Shown here: positions 12,128 to 21,407 of the stretch, in pieces | Numbering within the stretch: position 1 is the first letter of the stretch | How the letters are laid out: each line of letters starts with the position of its first letter | Source: Daedaleopsis sinensis | Lineage: Eukaryota > Basidiomycota > Agaricomycetes > Polyporales > Polyporaceae | DNA: 64,000 nt | Direction: 5' to 3' | NCBI GenBank assembly: GCA_033807695.1 | Contig: CM066306.1 | Location: 2,914,001-2,978,000 of the forward strand | Made by a program: the position numbers and the translations under genes | The notes under the pieces: model-generated | The model's input: the letters and a program-made list of their open reading frames with translations, nothing else | The model's database searches: none | What the model was told of the DNA's origin: nothing

Positions 12128-12445
12128 CCTTGTACGACGGCCGCCCGTCGCGCAGCGCTTGCACGACGATTTGCTCACGCGAGTGCACCCCGCGCTCGAG
12201 CGCAATGTATACCCCGTCGACGTGCGATGTCAGCCATAGTCGCTGTGCGACGCATTGAGGGCCCAGAGGCGGTTGCGGGGCATGCAGTCAGAGTCAGAGT
12301 AAGCGCGGACTCGGAGGGCTGGCAAGTGCACTATAAGTGCATAGAGATCCGGTGGTGGTCTAGATAGAAGGGACGAGACGGACGGTTGATGCGGCGGCGG
12401 GTTCGGATAGAAGCCGAGGAGGTCGAGCGAGAAGACTTCGTGCGC
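12128..12445 (-). pseudogene. Host gene fragment left of element 1
   Basis: Minus-strand coding-like sequence ends here; with the GCGC target duplication collapsed, one frame reads without a stop from the fragment right of element 1 (25139 onwards) into this one, ending with TGA at 12230. A second protein-like frame (about 12225-12110, including ALERGVHSREQIVVQALRDG) follows in another phase. No family was recognised. The reading suggests that element 1 landed in an exon or decayed exon of a host gene. Confidence 0.35.
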
Positions 12446-13352
12446 TGATGGGGTAACTCTGGGTCGCTGGGCGAAACACACACCCAAACGAGCACGAGAT
12501 CAGCTACCAAGTAGGGTGCGAGGTGGAGGACAGGTTCCCGGTGTAGTCGCTCTTCTTCACGTAGCTCGTCGACGATAGACAAGGAAGTTGAGCAACTTCA
12601 GATGGAAGTCAAGCAACTTCCGTGGGTGAGGCTAGTCTGCAAGAGGAGGTTTGAAGACGGACGGTCTTCAATTGAGTGTCGACTAGATGATTCTTGGACT
12701 CGGACTCGATCTCTGGAGCTACTGCGCTGCTTTGCTGGGCCGCAATCCCGCTGGCTTATATACTGTACAAATCGTCACCAAATAAACTACAACTATCCTA
12801 CCAATCGTCCAATCATAGGAAACCCTGCTCCTCCCACGCTCACGTCGCGATCCTCCTCTCCTGAACCCCTACGGCGCACTCCGGTGGTTAGGTAGGTGTT
12901 TGCACCGAGCCTATCACGTCGCCGCTCGACTTGCATCCGCGGTCACGAGAGCGCTTAGTCTTGTGGCGCGTCACCACGTGATCGCGTCTGAAGTCCATCC
13001 GCCCGTCTTCATAGGCCTCGGAAGGCCGTCCCCCTCACTCCCTTGTCTTCCGTGCCTCTTCCGACGACCTTCGTACCAATTGCTGGACTCCGTGGCGGTC
13101 GCCTAGACCAGACCCTCGATCGATCGCCTCCTCTGTCCTGGCTAGAGCTCTGGCGACCTCGGTCAGCCGCCGGCAGCTCGGCATCGGCTCCTTCGACCCT
13201 TGGAATGGCATGTCTCCGTACTCGCTCCTTCGGTAGTCGCTCGCCTTCCTTGTGAAGCCGCTCGTCTTCATACTGCGTGAATTGTCTGACGGGCGCGAAT
13301 AGTGATGGGCTGCGTGGTGTTTCCGGGGCTTAGCTGGTCCTGAGGCTCATCA
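12446..13352 (-). repeat. Element 1 3' LTR
   Basis: 907 bp, matching 24232-25138 with a single difference seen (C at 12875 versus T at 24661). Termini are TGATGAGCC...CCCCATCA in element orientation. Confidence 0.95.
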
Positions 13353-13366
13353 CCTCCCCCCCACTT
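13353..13366 (-). promoter_or_regulatory. Element 1 terminal polypurine tract
   Basis: AAGTGGGGGGGAGG on the minus strand directly abuts the 3' LTR, the position of the plus-strand DNA primer. The same 14-mer recurs at 17568-17581. Confidence 0.85.
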
Positions 13367-13393
13367 GCATTCGAACCGTCCTCGGTTTGCGCG

Positions 13394-13400
13394 TATATAA
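13394..13400 (+). promoter_or_regulatory. TATA box of first antisense gene
   Basis: TATATAA ends 36 nt before the ATG at 13437, on the strand opposite to gag-pol. Confidence 0.6.
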
Positions 13401-13436
13401 ACTCCCTCGTTCCATCCTCGGTTTTCATCCTTCGCA

Positions 13437-14007
13437 ATGTCTGCCTTCATTTTCCTCAACGTCCCCATCCTCACGGAGACTGTCCGTCAGCTTGAAGTCG
13501 CGATCTCTGAGTTCGAGGCTCTTGCTGCCGCTCGTACTGAAGAGGACGTTGGAATCATCTACGATTCCTACGACCATATCGCTGAACTGGTGGTACGTCG
13601 TCCTCCTTCCGCGTGTAGGCCCTCATCTTCGTGGCTGACTGTCTTCATGGCAGGACACTTTGATCACCTTGGGGGACGATGGCGAGGTTGCCGCGGACTT
13701 CGTGAAACGGACCGAGAATACGATCACCGAGGGCTGGCCTGCCTTGGCTGACCGTCAGCTCTTCCTTTTCCAAGAGCTTGTCGCCCGGTCCCGTCGGTGC
13801 GCTCGTCGGGCCGATCTCGATGCCCGTCGCATTGCCTGTCAGCAGCGGCTCCGGAAGCAACTCTGCGCGCGCCGCGTCCTCAACCGCGCCGGAGGGTCCT
13901 TGATCACGGAGTCTATTCTGGTTGATGCCCGGATCCGGAAGGTCGAAAAGGAAATGGAGGAGATAGATCAGGAGTTTGCCAGCCTCCGAGAGGACATCCA
14001 CTTTTGA
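13437..14007 (+). CDS. Element 1 antisense gene 1: small helical protein
   Basis: Exons 13437-13592 and 13654-14007 with a phase-0, 61-nt GT-AG intron give 169 aa. The protein is mostly charged and predicted helical by composition; the C-terminus (KVEKEMEEIDQEF) looks like a coiled coil. No known domain is recognised. It is the first of three consecutive genes on the strand opposite to gag-pol, lying between the terminal polypurine tract and pol. Its layout (helical N-terminal exon of about 52 residues, phase-0 intron, then a GDDGE-type start to exon 2) matches the gene at 49469-50046 in element 2, whose exon 2 has GDPED at the same place. It also resembles its neighbour at 14070, so the two probably arose by tandem duplication. 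A TATA box lies 37 nt upstream. Function is unknown. Confidence 0.72.
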
Positions 14008-14021
14008 GTAGCCGCTTGTCG

Positions 14022-14027
14022 TATAAA
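14022..14027 (+). promoter_or_regulatory. TATA box of second antisense gene
   Basis: TATAAA (context GTCGTATAAAG) ends 42 nt before the ATG at 14070. The same GTCGTATAAAG context precedes the element 2 gene at 50046. Confidence 0.6.
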
Positions 14028-14069
14028 GCCGCTGTAACTGCCTTCGAAGTTCATCAACTTCCATTCATC

Positions 14070-14724
14070 ATGTCGTCGACCGTCCTCCCGCGTACGCTCG
14101 CCCTCCAAGTCAGCTCGCACCGCGAGTTGGCCCTTGAACTCCTCTCCCCGCTTCGTGCGCACATTGTTGAGCAAATCGAGTTCTTCGAGACGGTATCCGT
14201 CGACCACGGCTGTCCCCGCGTTGTGTATGAACACGCGCTTTCCCGTTTAGGACAACTTTTGGTGAGCTTCTCGGCCTGCTGCTTCTCGCGCTTGATTGAC
14301 ACCTTCCCAGTATGGTTGGAGCATGCTTCATGACGGCCTTCTCGTCGGCGTTTCCGACCTACTTGCCCGCGTGTCCATCGCCATCGACCAGTGTTTCTTC
14401 TCCAACGGCCTTGAGGCGTTCCTTGTCGACCTGGTCCAGACGCACCGCCTGCCGTACCGCCTCCACTTCCTGGACTCAGTGCATGCCACTCTGCAACACG
14501 AACTTCAACTCCTGGAGGTCATGCGCGACCTGGCGCGCGACGACCGGTACCGCGTTCATTTTTCGGAAGTACTCGCGCGTCTGGAATTGGTCGCCGCTGA
14601 ACTGCGCGGGGTGCGTATTGAGCAGTCCGCCCTCCACGCGGCCATCAAGAAGCTGGAAAGGTCGCCGTCCTCTCTGTCAGACGAGGATGAAGTCTTCGGT
14701 TCTATTCCTTTGATGTGCGACTGA
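14070..14724 (+). CDS. Element 1 antisense gene 2: small helical protein
   Basis: Exons 14070-14261 and 14311-14724 with a phase-0, 49-nt intron give 201 aa. Rich in Leu, Glu, His and Arg; the second exon is one long predicted helical region (for example HATLQHELQLLEVMRDLARD) followed by a Ser/Asp/Glu tail. It shares the exon plan of antisense gene 1 and of the element 2 gene at 49469: short helical N-terminal exon, single phase-0 intron, helical C-terminal exon. No family recognised. It starts only 63 nt after the stop of gene 1 but has its own TATA box, so separate transcription is likely. Confidence 0.7.
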
Positions 14725-14897
14725 TTGGGGCCGCCCTCGATCGCCGTCGCGCGGAGAGCGCTTAGATTACCGCATTTGGACGTTGTACTTCACGGCTCCC
14801 TTCACGTTCTTCTGACTGCCGCCCTTAATAAACGTTTTGGCCTTCGGGTTGTCCGCCTTCGTGCATTCTCCTCTCGTCTTCTCATCCATCGCCCACC

Positions 14898-17161
14898 ATG
14901 TCCGCTTCCAACCGTCGCTCGTCTTCCAACGTCGCCGCCACTCGCTCGTCTTCCGATGCTCCTCGGCGACCGATCCCCAAGGAGCTGTTCAAGTGGCTCC
15001 CGTTGCAATTCACGCGTGAATCCGATCGACTTGGCTGTGAGGAGCCCGTTCCCACTACGCCTGACGAGCTTCGCGATCAGGACGCCGCTCCGCTGACGAT
15101 CAGCGACTTCCGGGCGATCTTGGAAGAGTACACCGACGACCAGCTCGCTACGTTCTCATATGGCACGTTCAAGGCCATGTTTGATCGTATCGTCATGGCT
15201 CTGGTACGCCGTCCCGGCCTTCCAAGTCTTGTCTCGCTGACACATTCCTTTTTCGCAGCACCGTCTCGTCCCGGAGTGGAATTGGTACCTGGATCCCCTG
15301 CTCCTCGCCGCGCTCCCGACGTTCGAGTTTTACGCGCCGCCCTCCCTAGTCTCGGAGTTCTTTCGCTCGTACGCGCTGACTTCTCGCCGGTTGCGGCTGT
15401 TCGCGGTTTCGAGCACCGTAGCGGAGTCCCCCCTGGAGATCGACATCGCCTTCCAGGCTCACCGCCTTCGGCTGGGCTTCTTCGAGCGTAAGTACTTACG
15501 TTCTTCGCCCTCACTGTTGCTTGACTAAGACCGCTCCTCCTTGCAGTGAACTGGTACCACGAGATCATCCAGCCACGCTGGATGGAGGTCGCCGATTACC
15601 CGCCCGACATGCGCGCCTCTCGGGAAACCATCGACACTCGCGTCGACCAGTTCTTGCCTCTGCTGTCCGGCATGCGTTACGTCCCGGTCCTCGACAAGAA
15701 GCGTCTCACGAGGATACTCGTCACACGCCCCACTTCCTCGTCGACCGCGCCTTCGTCTGACCCCGATGCCCTTCCTGGCGACGCCTTCCTGGCTGCGATG
15801 GTCACTGGTGTCGAGTACGTTCCCGAAGAGGAAGCTTCTGACGACGAGCCTCTGGCCGACGCTGCCCAGCGCGACTCTCCTCGTCGTTTCCGCACACGCT
15901 CCCCCCTCTCGCCTGACCAACCTCCTCCTCCTCCGCTGTCTCAGCTGCCGCTGAAGAGGAAGAAGACGCCCCTCTTCTTCAGCACCGATGAGAGCGAGCC
16001 GCCCAAGAAGCCCGTCGACAAGGGAAAGCGTAAGGCGGTGTCTCCTCCCGCGGACGATTCCGACCGCGATGCCGAGGGCGAGGTCGACGATGAAGGCGAA
16101 GAAGAAGTCGACCAACTCGAGGAGGAGGAGCCTCCTAAGAAGAAGTCCCGCACCTCGCCCCGCAAACGTCCGCCTCCCGTCGTCGAGTTGTCGCCTAGGG
16201 TCAAGAAGCGCGACAAGAAGCCTCCTTCCACTCGCCAAGGTTCCGTGGAGTTGTCCAGCGCCGTGCAGATCGAGGGCGACTGCGACGAGTGCCGTCGCGC
16301 CGGGGTCACCTGCAGACGTCCGGACCCTTCCGCGTTCCGCTGCAACTTCTGCAAGAAGAAGGGGAAAAGCTTCTCTTGCGCGTACGACCACCTGAGTGTC
16401 CAGGGGACGGTCAAAGGTCAGTACCTTCCCCCTTCTTCTCTTGGTCTTCTTGCTGACTTCTTGTCTTCTTTCTAGTGCACGCCCGCATCGGCGCGATGTA
16501 CAACGGCGTTGGGTTTTCCTTCCGGGAACCCTCGCAGCTGCCGCCCGCCGACCGTCTTCTCGCCGTCGACTTCGTCCGCCAGTTCGAGAGGAACTCGCAC
16601 AAATTCCTCTCCGTCGACAAGGCCGCGCTCCAGGAGCGTCTTCGTCCGAAGACCATCCGGAAGGACACCCCCGTCTACCCGTACCCGGAGGGTCCTACGC
16701 GTTATCCTTCGCTCGACGAGAAGGGCCGCCTGCTCGAGGACTATGGCAACAGCAAGGCCGAACCCGACGACTCTACGCCTCCTCCTCGTTCGTCTCGCGC
16801 TTCTGGCAGCGTCAAGAAGGAGAAGCCGAGTCCCTCCAAGTCGACTTCCCAACCGGCGACGCCCCTCAAGATCTCGATCAAGTCCTCATCTTCCAAGCGC
16901 AAGTCGCCGGAGCCGGTCAGCTTCTCGCCGGAGGTCGTCGCGAAGGTCAACCATCTTCGCTCGCAGGTCAGCCTCGCACGCGCGCGCATCGTCGAGGACC
17001 TAGTGTCCATTCGGCAGCTTTCCCGCCGCGAGACTCGACAGACCCAGCTCGATTTTGGCGTGAAGATCGAAGGGTGCGACGACGTGCGGTCCTTCAAGGA
17101 CTTGGTGGCGTCCAATGGCTATCGTGAGGATCTCCTCGAGCTTCTTCGCAATGCCGAGTAG
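14898..17161 (+). CDS. Element 1 antisense gene 3: zinc-cluster protein
   Basis: Four exons (14898-15203, 15259-15487, 15547-16416, 16476-17161) with introns of 55, 59 and 59 nt give 696 aa; phases are consistent. The N-terminal third is helical. Residues about 230-410 are Ser/Pro/Glu-rich with basic runs such as KKKSRTSPRKRP that look like nuclear signals. A cysteine cluster at residues 424-456 has spacing C-x2-C-x6-C-x9-C-x2-C-x8-C, which fits the Zn2Cys6 (Gal4-type) binuclear cluster, although it sits mid-protein rather than at the N-terminus. After it comes a conserved YNGVGFSF block shared in pattern with FNGHGFTF of the element 2 protein. DNA binding in the nucleus is a reasonable inference; targets are unknown. 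TTAATAAA lies about 66 nt upstream of the ATG. The gene is convergent with pol and ends about 450 nt from the pol stop. Confidence 0.75.
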
Positions 17162-17612
17162 GGACTTCTTCGACGCGCGCGCGTCCACGGACTTCTTGTT
17201 ATTAGCTTTTCTTGTCATCTCCTGCTTGGTCGTCGTCTCGTCCTGTCGTCGCGCGGCTCGCGCTGTTTTGTTTTTCTGTTTTTCGCATATATCCCCTCTG
17301 CTCTTCTCTGTCTCCCGCGGACTAGTCTCTCCGTCTCCCTCCTGTCGCTCTGGGCTTTGTAATGTCTCCTTCTGGTTTTCTTTCCCGTATCCCGTCGCGC
17401 TCAGCTTCTGTTGTCCGTCTTAATCTGTACTGTATCTAGTATCCCGAATGTATCGCATCGCCTTCTGCTCTTCTTCTTGTGTGATCTCCGAGATGACCGA
17501 CGCGCGAAGCGCCTCTTGAAGCGCTCTTCGGCCTGTAGAGGAATTGACTTCCGTAGTCAAGCGACTTCCTCCCCCCCACTTTTTCCATTTGACGTCCTCG
17601 TCAACGTGAGTG
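17162..17612. other. Spacer between convergent antisense gene 3 and pol
   Basis: Pyrimidine-rich on the plus strand. It holds the internal polypurine tract copy (17568-17581) and presumably the 3' untranslated regions of the converging transcripts. Confidence 0.5.
17568..17581 (-). promoter_or_regulatory. Internal copy of element 1 polypurine tract
   Basis: The 14-mer AAGTGGGGGGGAGG, identical to the terminal tract at 13353-13366, lies about 30 nt downstream of the pol stop. It could act as a second plus-strand priming site or mark the ancestral junction of pol with the LTR. Confidence 0.7.
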
Positions 17613-20600
17613 TCAGCCGTGTTCGTCGTCGTCTGCTAATCCTTCCTCTTCGTAGTTTTCTGTTGTGTTTTCTAATTCTTGCAGTCGGCTCTGTGGTGCG
17701 TCCAGTTCCTCAATATTGAAGTTGATTGGGTCCTCACGCGCTAGGTAGGGGATGATTCTGAAGGCCGCTATGGGTCGATCGAAGACGGTCCCATCGAGTT
17801 CTGCAATGATGTACGCGCCGCCTCTGTTGCGCGATATCACTACTAGAGGGCCTAGGTACCGTGGTCTCATCTTCCTGTTGAGCGACTTCTCAATTGCCGT
17901 GTTCCGCATCAGAACCAGCCTCCCTCGCTGGAAGTTGAAGTCTCGGATGGTTGCGCTGTGTTCCTTCTCGAATAGCTCCGCAGCTTGGACGCGTGTTCGG
18001 TAGACGGTTGACCGCAACCGCGCTATGTCCTCCGGTCTTTTCTGCAAGGCCATCGCCCTGTTGGTGATCAACTCCGTTGTGGACACGAGCTTCGTCGGTA
18101 TAGGCAGCAGGTACGTGGCTTCTGTGACGTCCATGGGCAGGATTGGATCCGTCCCAGTTACCGCGTAGTAGGGTGAGCAACCTAGTCTCCTGCGTACTGT
18201 GATTCGGTCCGCCCAGAGTACTGAATATACCCGCGCCACCCATTGCGTCGTATCACCTTCGCATGCTTTGAAGAGCGCGTCCCGGACGTGGAAATGAGGC
18301 CGCTCGACGATTCCGTTCGCTCGTGAGTTGTATCCTGAGATCCGTATATGCTTGACGTGGTATTGCTTTGCCAGGTACTCCAACGCTGCAACCCATGGAC
18401 TTCCGTTGTCTGACACGATCTCGGACAGCGCTCCCCATCTGCACAGCAGGTCTTGATAGATCCAGTCGCCGACCGCCTTCGCTGTTTGGACTGTACTTGC
18501 CCGCCCTTCAGCATAACTTGTGGTTGCACACCTCGCATGGAAGAAGTGCTTGTACGAGCCAGGCATGTCCATAGAGTCGACGTGAACTCGTACGAACGGC
18601 GCCGCAGGATAGGAAACTGAAGGTGGTATGTAGATCCGCGTAGTTTGTCGAATTTGGCATTGGTGGCAGCTTCTCACATACCAGGCCACATCCGCCTTCA
18701 TTTCTGGCCACCAGAACCGTTCGGCCACGAAGGAAATTGTCGCCTGTACGCCTCTGTGTCCTATGAAGTCGTGCATACTCACGAACGCTTTCGCTCGTAG
18801 TTCTGGGGGTAGTACTCTCCTGTGGTTCCCGTTCTTTGCTATCTTCCATAGTCGGCCATCCTTCACGAAGAATTGTCCTGCGTATTTGACGAACGCATCG
18901 AGCTCCTTCTGAACCAGCTTCGGTCTTCTCTTGGTGCACAGAAATTCGTAGACGTTCGCTATTCTGTAGTCAAACTTCTGGGCAACCTCCGTGCGCGGTA
19001 CGATTGCGTAGTCAATTTCTGGAATGTCCGGTAGCTTGCCCGCCGTCCCGCTTGTCTGCTGCATGAGCGCACTGAAGCCCATCGCTTCCGTCTTGAAGTT
19101 GCTCGTTTTCCGCTTAACCTCGTGTTGTAGAGGAGCGTCTCCCAAGTGTGGAGGTGGATTTATGAGGTGTGTAAAGCCGTACATGTTGTCCACCCAGTCA
19201 TCGAATTCTCCGTTGTCTGCTTCTTCTGGTTCGTCTTCAGGCTGCGCAGGTCGTCGGCTGAGACCGTCCGGTCCATGGGAGATTCCAGGTACGTGCCGCA
19301 TTTCGAAGTGGAACATATTGATGCTAATGATCCACCTATTCATGACCGCATTCGGCGCGACATCCGGATTCTGGATCATGGCTTTCGTAGATGTCGCATC
19401 CATTTCTACTATTAGGTTTCGCACACCGACCAGCCAGAAGCGGAGCGCCTTCAATGCTCGGTACAGACCATATAGCTCGAGCTTCGGTTGCGAGAATCTG
19501 GCTTCCCTTTCGTTCAAGGTAATGGATCCAAAGCGGTTGTAGTATCGTTTCCGCGGGTCTTCCGGATCCTCTTGACACAGCTGGTAGCCGACCGCGATAT
19601 AAGAGGTGTCCACCGCTAGAATTACCGGGGCCTTCGACTCGTAGTTGATCGACTTCAAGGCCGGGGATTCCACTAATGCGGTCTTTAGATCCTCCATGGC
19701 CTTGTCCTGTTCCTCTCCCCATTCGAACGGTACGTCCTTCCGCGTGAGCTTGACTAATGGCGCGGCCTTCTTCCCGAAGTTCTTGATGAAGATCCTCCCA
19801 ACGCCTACCGTTCCCAGGAACGACCGTACTTCGGAAACATTTTTACACGGTCCCCATTTGAGTACCGCATCCACGCAACCTCTCTCTGGAAGACGGCCTT
19901 CCGGTGTGCATCGATGTCCCACCGCTACGAAGTCGCGCGCCGCGCAGACGAACTTCTTGCCCGAGAAGGTACCTCCCGCATGTTTCATCCGCTGTACAAT
20001 CCTGTTGACGTCTTGCATGTGCTCCCAGATGTACCTCCTGATGCCTGGATTCCCCTTCATACACTCGAAAGAACCATCTTCCCGTTCGTAGGAAGACTCC
20101 GGTCCAATGACAGGTACGTCGTCGATGTAGGGAATCGTCGTATCCGGAATTTCAGGCTGCAATATGTAGGTCACGTCGTCATGGAAGATGGGTACTGAAT
20201 TTGTCCATCCCATTGGTAGCGTCGTCAGTCGCATGGCTCCGAAAGGCGTTTGGAAGGTCGTGAGGTCGCGCGACTCTTCGTCCAGGATCCTCTCGTCGTA
20301 TCCAACGTATAGATCCAAGGTCGTCCCGCACGCACGCCCTGCAAAGCGTTCCGCCATGTGGTCGGGTATCGGTGGTACACCGCTGTGTTGAATAGAGACT
20401 CTGTTGAGCGGCTCCAGACTATGGACGATCCTCAGACTCCCGTCCTTCTTCAGCACACAGAACCACCTGGATCGGTAAGACGCATTTGAGGGTTCGTATA
20501 CGCCTGATTCTATTTTCTTCTTCATGATCTCACAGATTTGTCGGTAGGTTCCGGGTGGAATGGGGAAATTCGTTTCAATCCACGGAGTGTGAGGCACAAC

Positions 20601-21383
20601 CGCAAACTTCACTGGTGGGAACATGTCCGTCCTGAAGTGGCCACGCTCGCTGTCTTCCCAAGCGAAACCCTGCTCCTGTTTGCACATCATGTCGTCTAGC
20701 AATGCTAGCTCTTCTTCTGATAGGTGAGCATTGACTTTGTGGAGCTTCTCGCGTCGTTCAGCGGTGTACCGCCCAGTTGGTTCAAAAGGCTTTGGATTGA
20801 GGTTAAGCGGCTTCATCCCTTCGAGAGGGTCGCCGATTATCTCCCGTACAATTCTGTACTGCTTGGGAAGCTCCCCAATCACTGGTCGTACTTTCTTATC
20901 CACTGGCTTGTACTTCTTCTTCGATTTCACGTAGCTGCGTACGCTCTCGGGGTCCTCGGTGGCTGCTTGCCGCTCGTCGTCTTCTGGAAGTTGCTCGCCT
21001 TCCGCCTCTTGTTCTTGCTCGCTCGGCTCAGTTTTCTCGCTCGCTCTTGCTGCTTCGCTGGACCTAGACCGGGTTCTGACTGCTCTTCTGCCTCTGGTTT
21101 TCGTAGCGTATACTGGGAGTGCTCGTCCTCGGAAGAGGGCTCGGTCGACTTCGCGATGTGGTTGTCGGCTCCGCATTCTATCCCCTTCCGATTCCTGGAT
21201 CGGTACTTTCGAGAACATGGTTTTGATTTTCTGCTTTGTCTCGGAGTCGTCACAGGCCGATAGATATGCTGACTGAATCGTGGAATTTTCTAGGTTTTCT
21301 AAGTCCTTGTACGCCGTCGTGAAAACTTGACCCGTTCTTGCGTCATAGTCGAGGACGAGAGCGACCTCTCCCTGACTGTTCAT
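17613..21383 (-). CDS. pol: Element 1 Pol: reverse transcriptase, RNase H, integrase
   Basis: 1256 aa if started at the ATG at 21383; the frame is open further upstream. The RT has YRSRWFCVLKKDGSLRIV, TLDLYVGYDE (Asp357) and the YIDD box (419-422). RNase H has Asp592 (LAVDTSY), Glu636 and Asp662. Integrase has the HHCC zinc finger (His871, His876, Cys906, Cys909) and catalytic Asp936, Asp992 and Glu1027, a D-x34-E spacing one shorter than the usual Ty3/gypsy 35. A GPY/F-like RYLGPLVVISRNRGG module follows; no chromodomain was seen. Protease is encoded at the end of gag. The pol frame is -1 relative to gag, and conserved residues encoded upstream of the ATG argue that Pol is made by -1 frameshifting rather than by new initiation. 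It copies the RNA and integrates the DNA. All catalytic residues appear intact. Confidence 0.95.
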   Translation of the reverse strand: MNSQGEVALVLDYDARTGQVFTTAYKDLENLENSTIQSAYLSACDDSETKQKIKTMFSKVPIQESEGDRMRSRQPHREVDRALFRGRALPVYATKTRGRRAVRTRSRSSEAARASEKTEPSEQEQEAEGEQLPEDDERQAATEDPESVRSYVKSKKKYKPVDKKVRPVIGELPKQYRIVREIIGDPLEGMKPLNLNPKPFEPTGRYTAERREKLHKVNAHLSEEELALLDDMMCKQEQGFAWEDSERGHFRTDMFPPVKFAVVPHTPWIETNFPIPPGTYRQICEIMKKKIESGVYEPSNASYRSRWFCVLKKDGSLRIVHSLEPLNRVSIQHSGVPPIPDHMAERFAGRACGTTLDLYVGYDERILDEESRDLTTFQTPFGAMRLTTLPMGWTNSVPIFHDDVTYILQPEIPDTTIPYIDDVPVIGPESSYEREDGSFECMKGNPGIRRYIWEHMQDVNRIVQRMKHAGGTFSGKKFVCAARDFVAVGHRCTPEGRLPERGCVDAVLKWGPCKNVSEVRSFLGTVGVGRIFIKNFGKKAAPLVKLTRKDVPFEWGEEQDKAMEDLKTALVESPALKSINYESKAPVILAVDTSYIAVGYQLCQEDPEDPRKRYYNRFGSITLNEREARFSQPKLELYGLYRALKALRFWLVGVRNLIVEMDATSTKAMIQNPDVAPNAVMNRWIISINMFHFEMRHVPGISHGPDGLSRRPAQPEDEPEEADNGEFDDWVDNMYGFTHLINPPPHLGDAPLQHEVKRKTSNFKTEAMGFSALMQQTSGTAGKLPDIPEIDYAIVPRTEVAQKFDYRIANVYEFLCTKRRPKLVQKELDAFVKYAGQFFVKDGRLWKIAKNGNHRRVLPPELRAKAFVSMHDFIGHRGVQATISFVAERFWWPEMKADVAWYVRSCHQCQIRQTTRIYIPPSVSYPAAPFVRVHVDSMDMPGSYKHFFHARCATTSYAEGRASTVQTAKAVGDWIYQDLLCRWGALSEIVSDNGSPWVAALEYLAKQYHVKHIRISGYNSRANGIVERPHFHVRDALFKACEGDTTQWVARVYSVLWADRITVRRRLGCSPYYAVTGTDPILPMDVTEATYLLPIPTKLVSTTELITNRAMALQKRPEDIARLRSTVYRTRVQAAELFEKEHSATIRDFNFQRGRLVLMRNTAIEKSLNRKMRPRYLGPLVVISRNRGGAYIIAELDGTVFDRPIAAFRIIPYLAREDPINFNIEELDAPQSRLQELENTTENYEEEGLADDDEHG

Positions 21384-21407
21384 CAGATCCTCGAAGCCCG
21401 AAAACCC
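21349..21407 (-). promoter_or_regulatory. Element 1 -1 ribosomal frameshift signal
   Basis: In gag frame the codons read G-GGT-TTT, the X-XXY-YYZ heptamer GGGTTTT (21407-21401). After a 6-nt spacer comes TCGAGGAT (21394-21387), which pairs with GTCCTCGA (21356-21349), an 8-bp stem with one G-U pair; the 30-nt loop can form an inner GAGAG/CTCTC hairpin. The gag TGA falls inside the structure. The same arrangement occurs in element 2. Confidence 0.8.

Noticed and set aside
12110..12230. Possible metallo-beta-lactamase C-terminus (HSREQIVVQAL)
   Set aside because: Only a dozen residues resemble the family and no metal-binding motif is present.
15525..16414. Long minus-strand frames opposite antisense gene 3 of element 1 (288 and 157 codons)
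   Set aside because: Composition (long Arg/Leu/Gly runs) and lack of conserved blocks mark them as shadows of the spliced plus-strand gene.
21381..21385. TGATG stop-start overlap as the mechanism of Pol synthesis in element 1
   Set aside because: Element 2 lacks an ATG there, and both elements share an in-phase GGGTTTT with a stem, which explains both cases.
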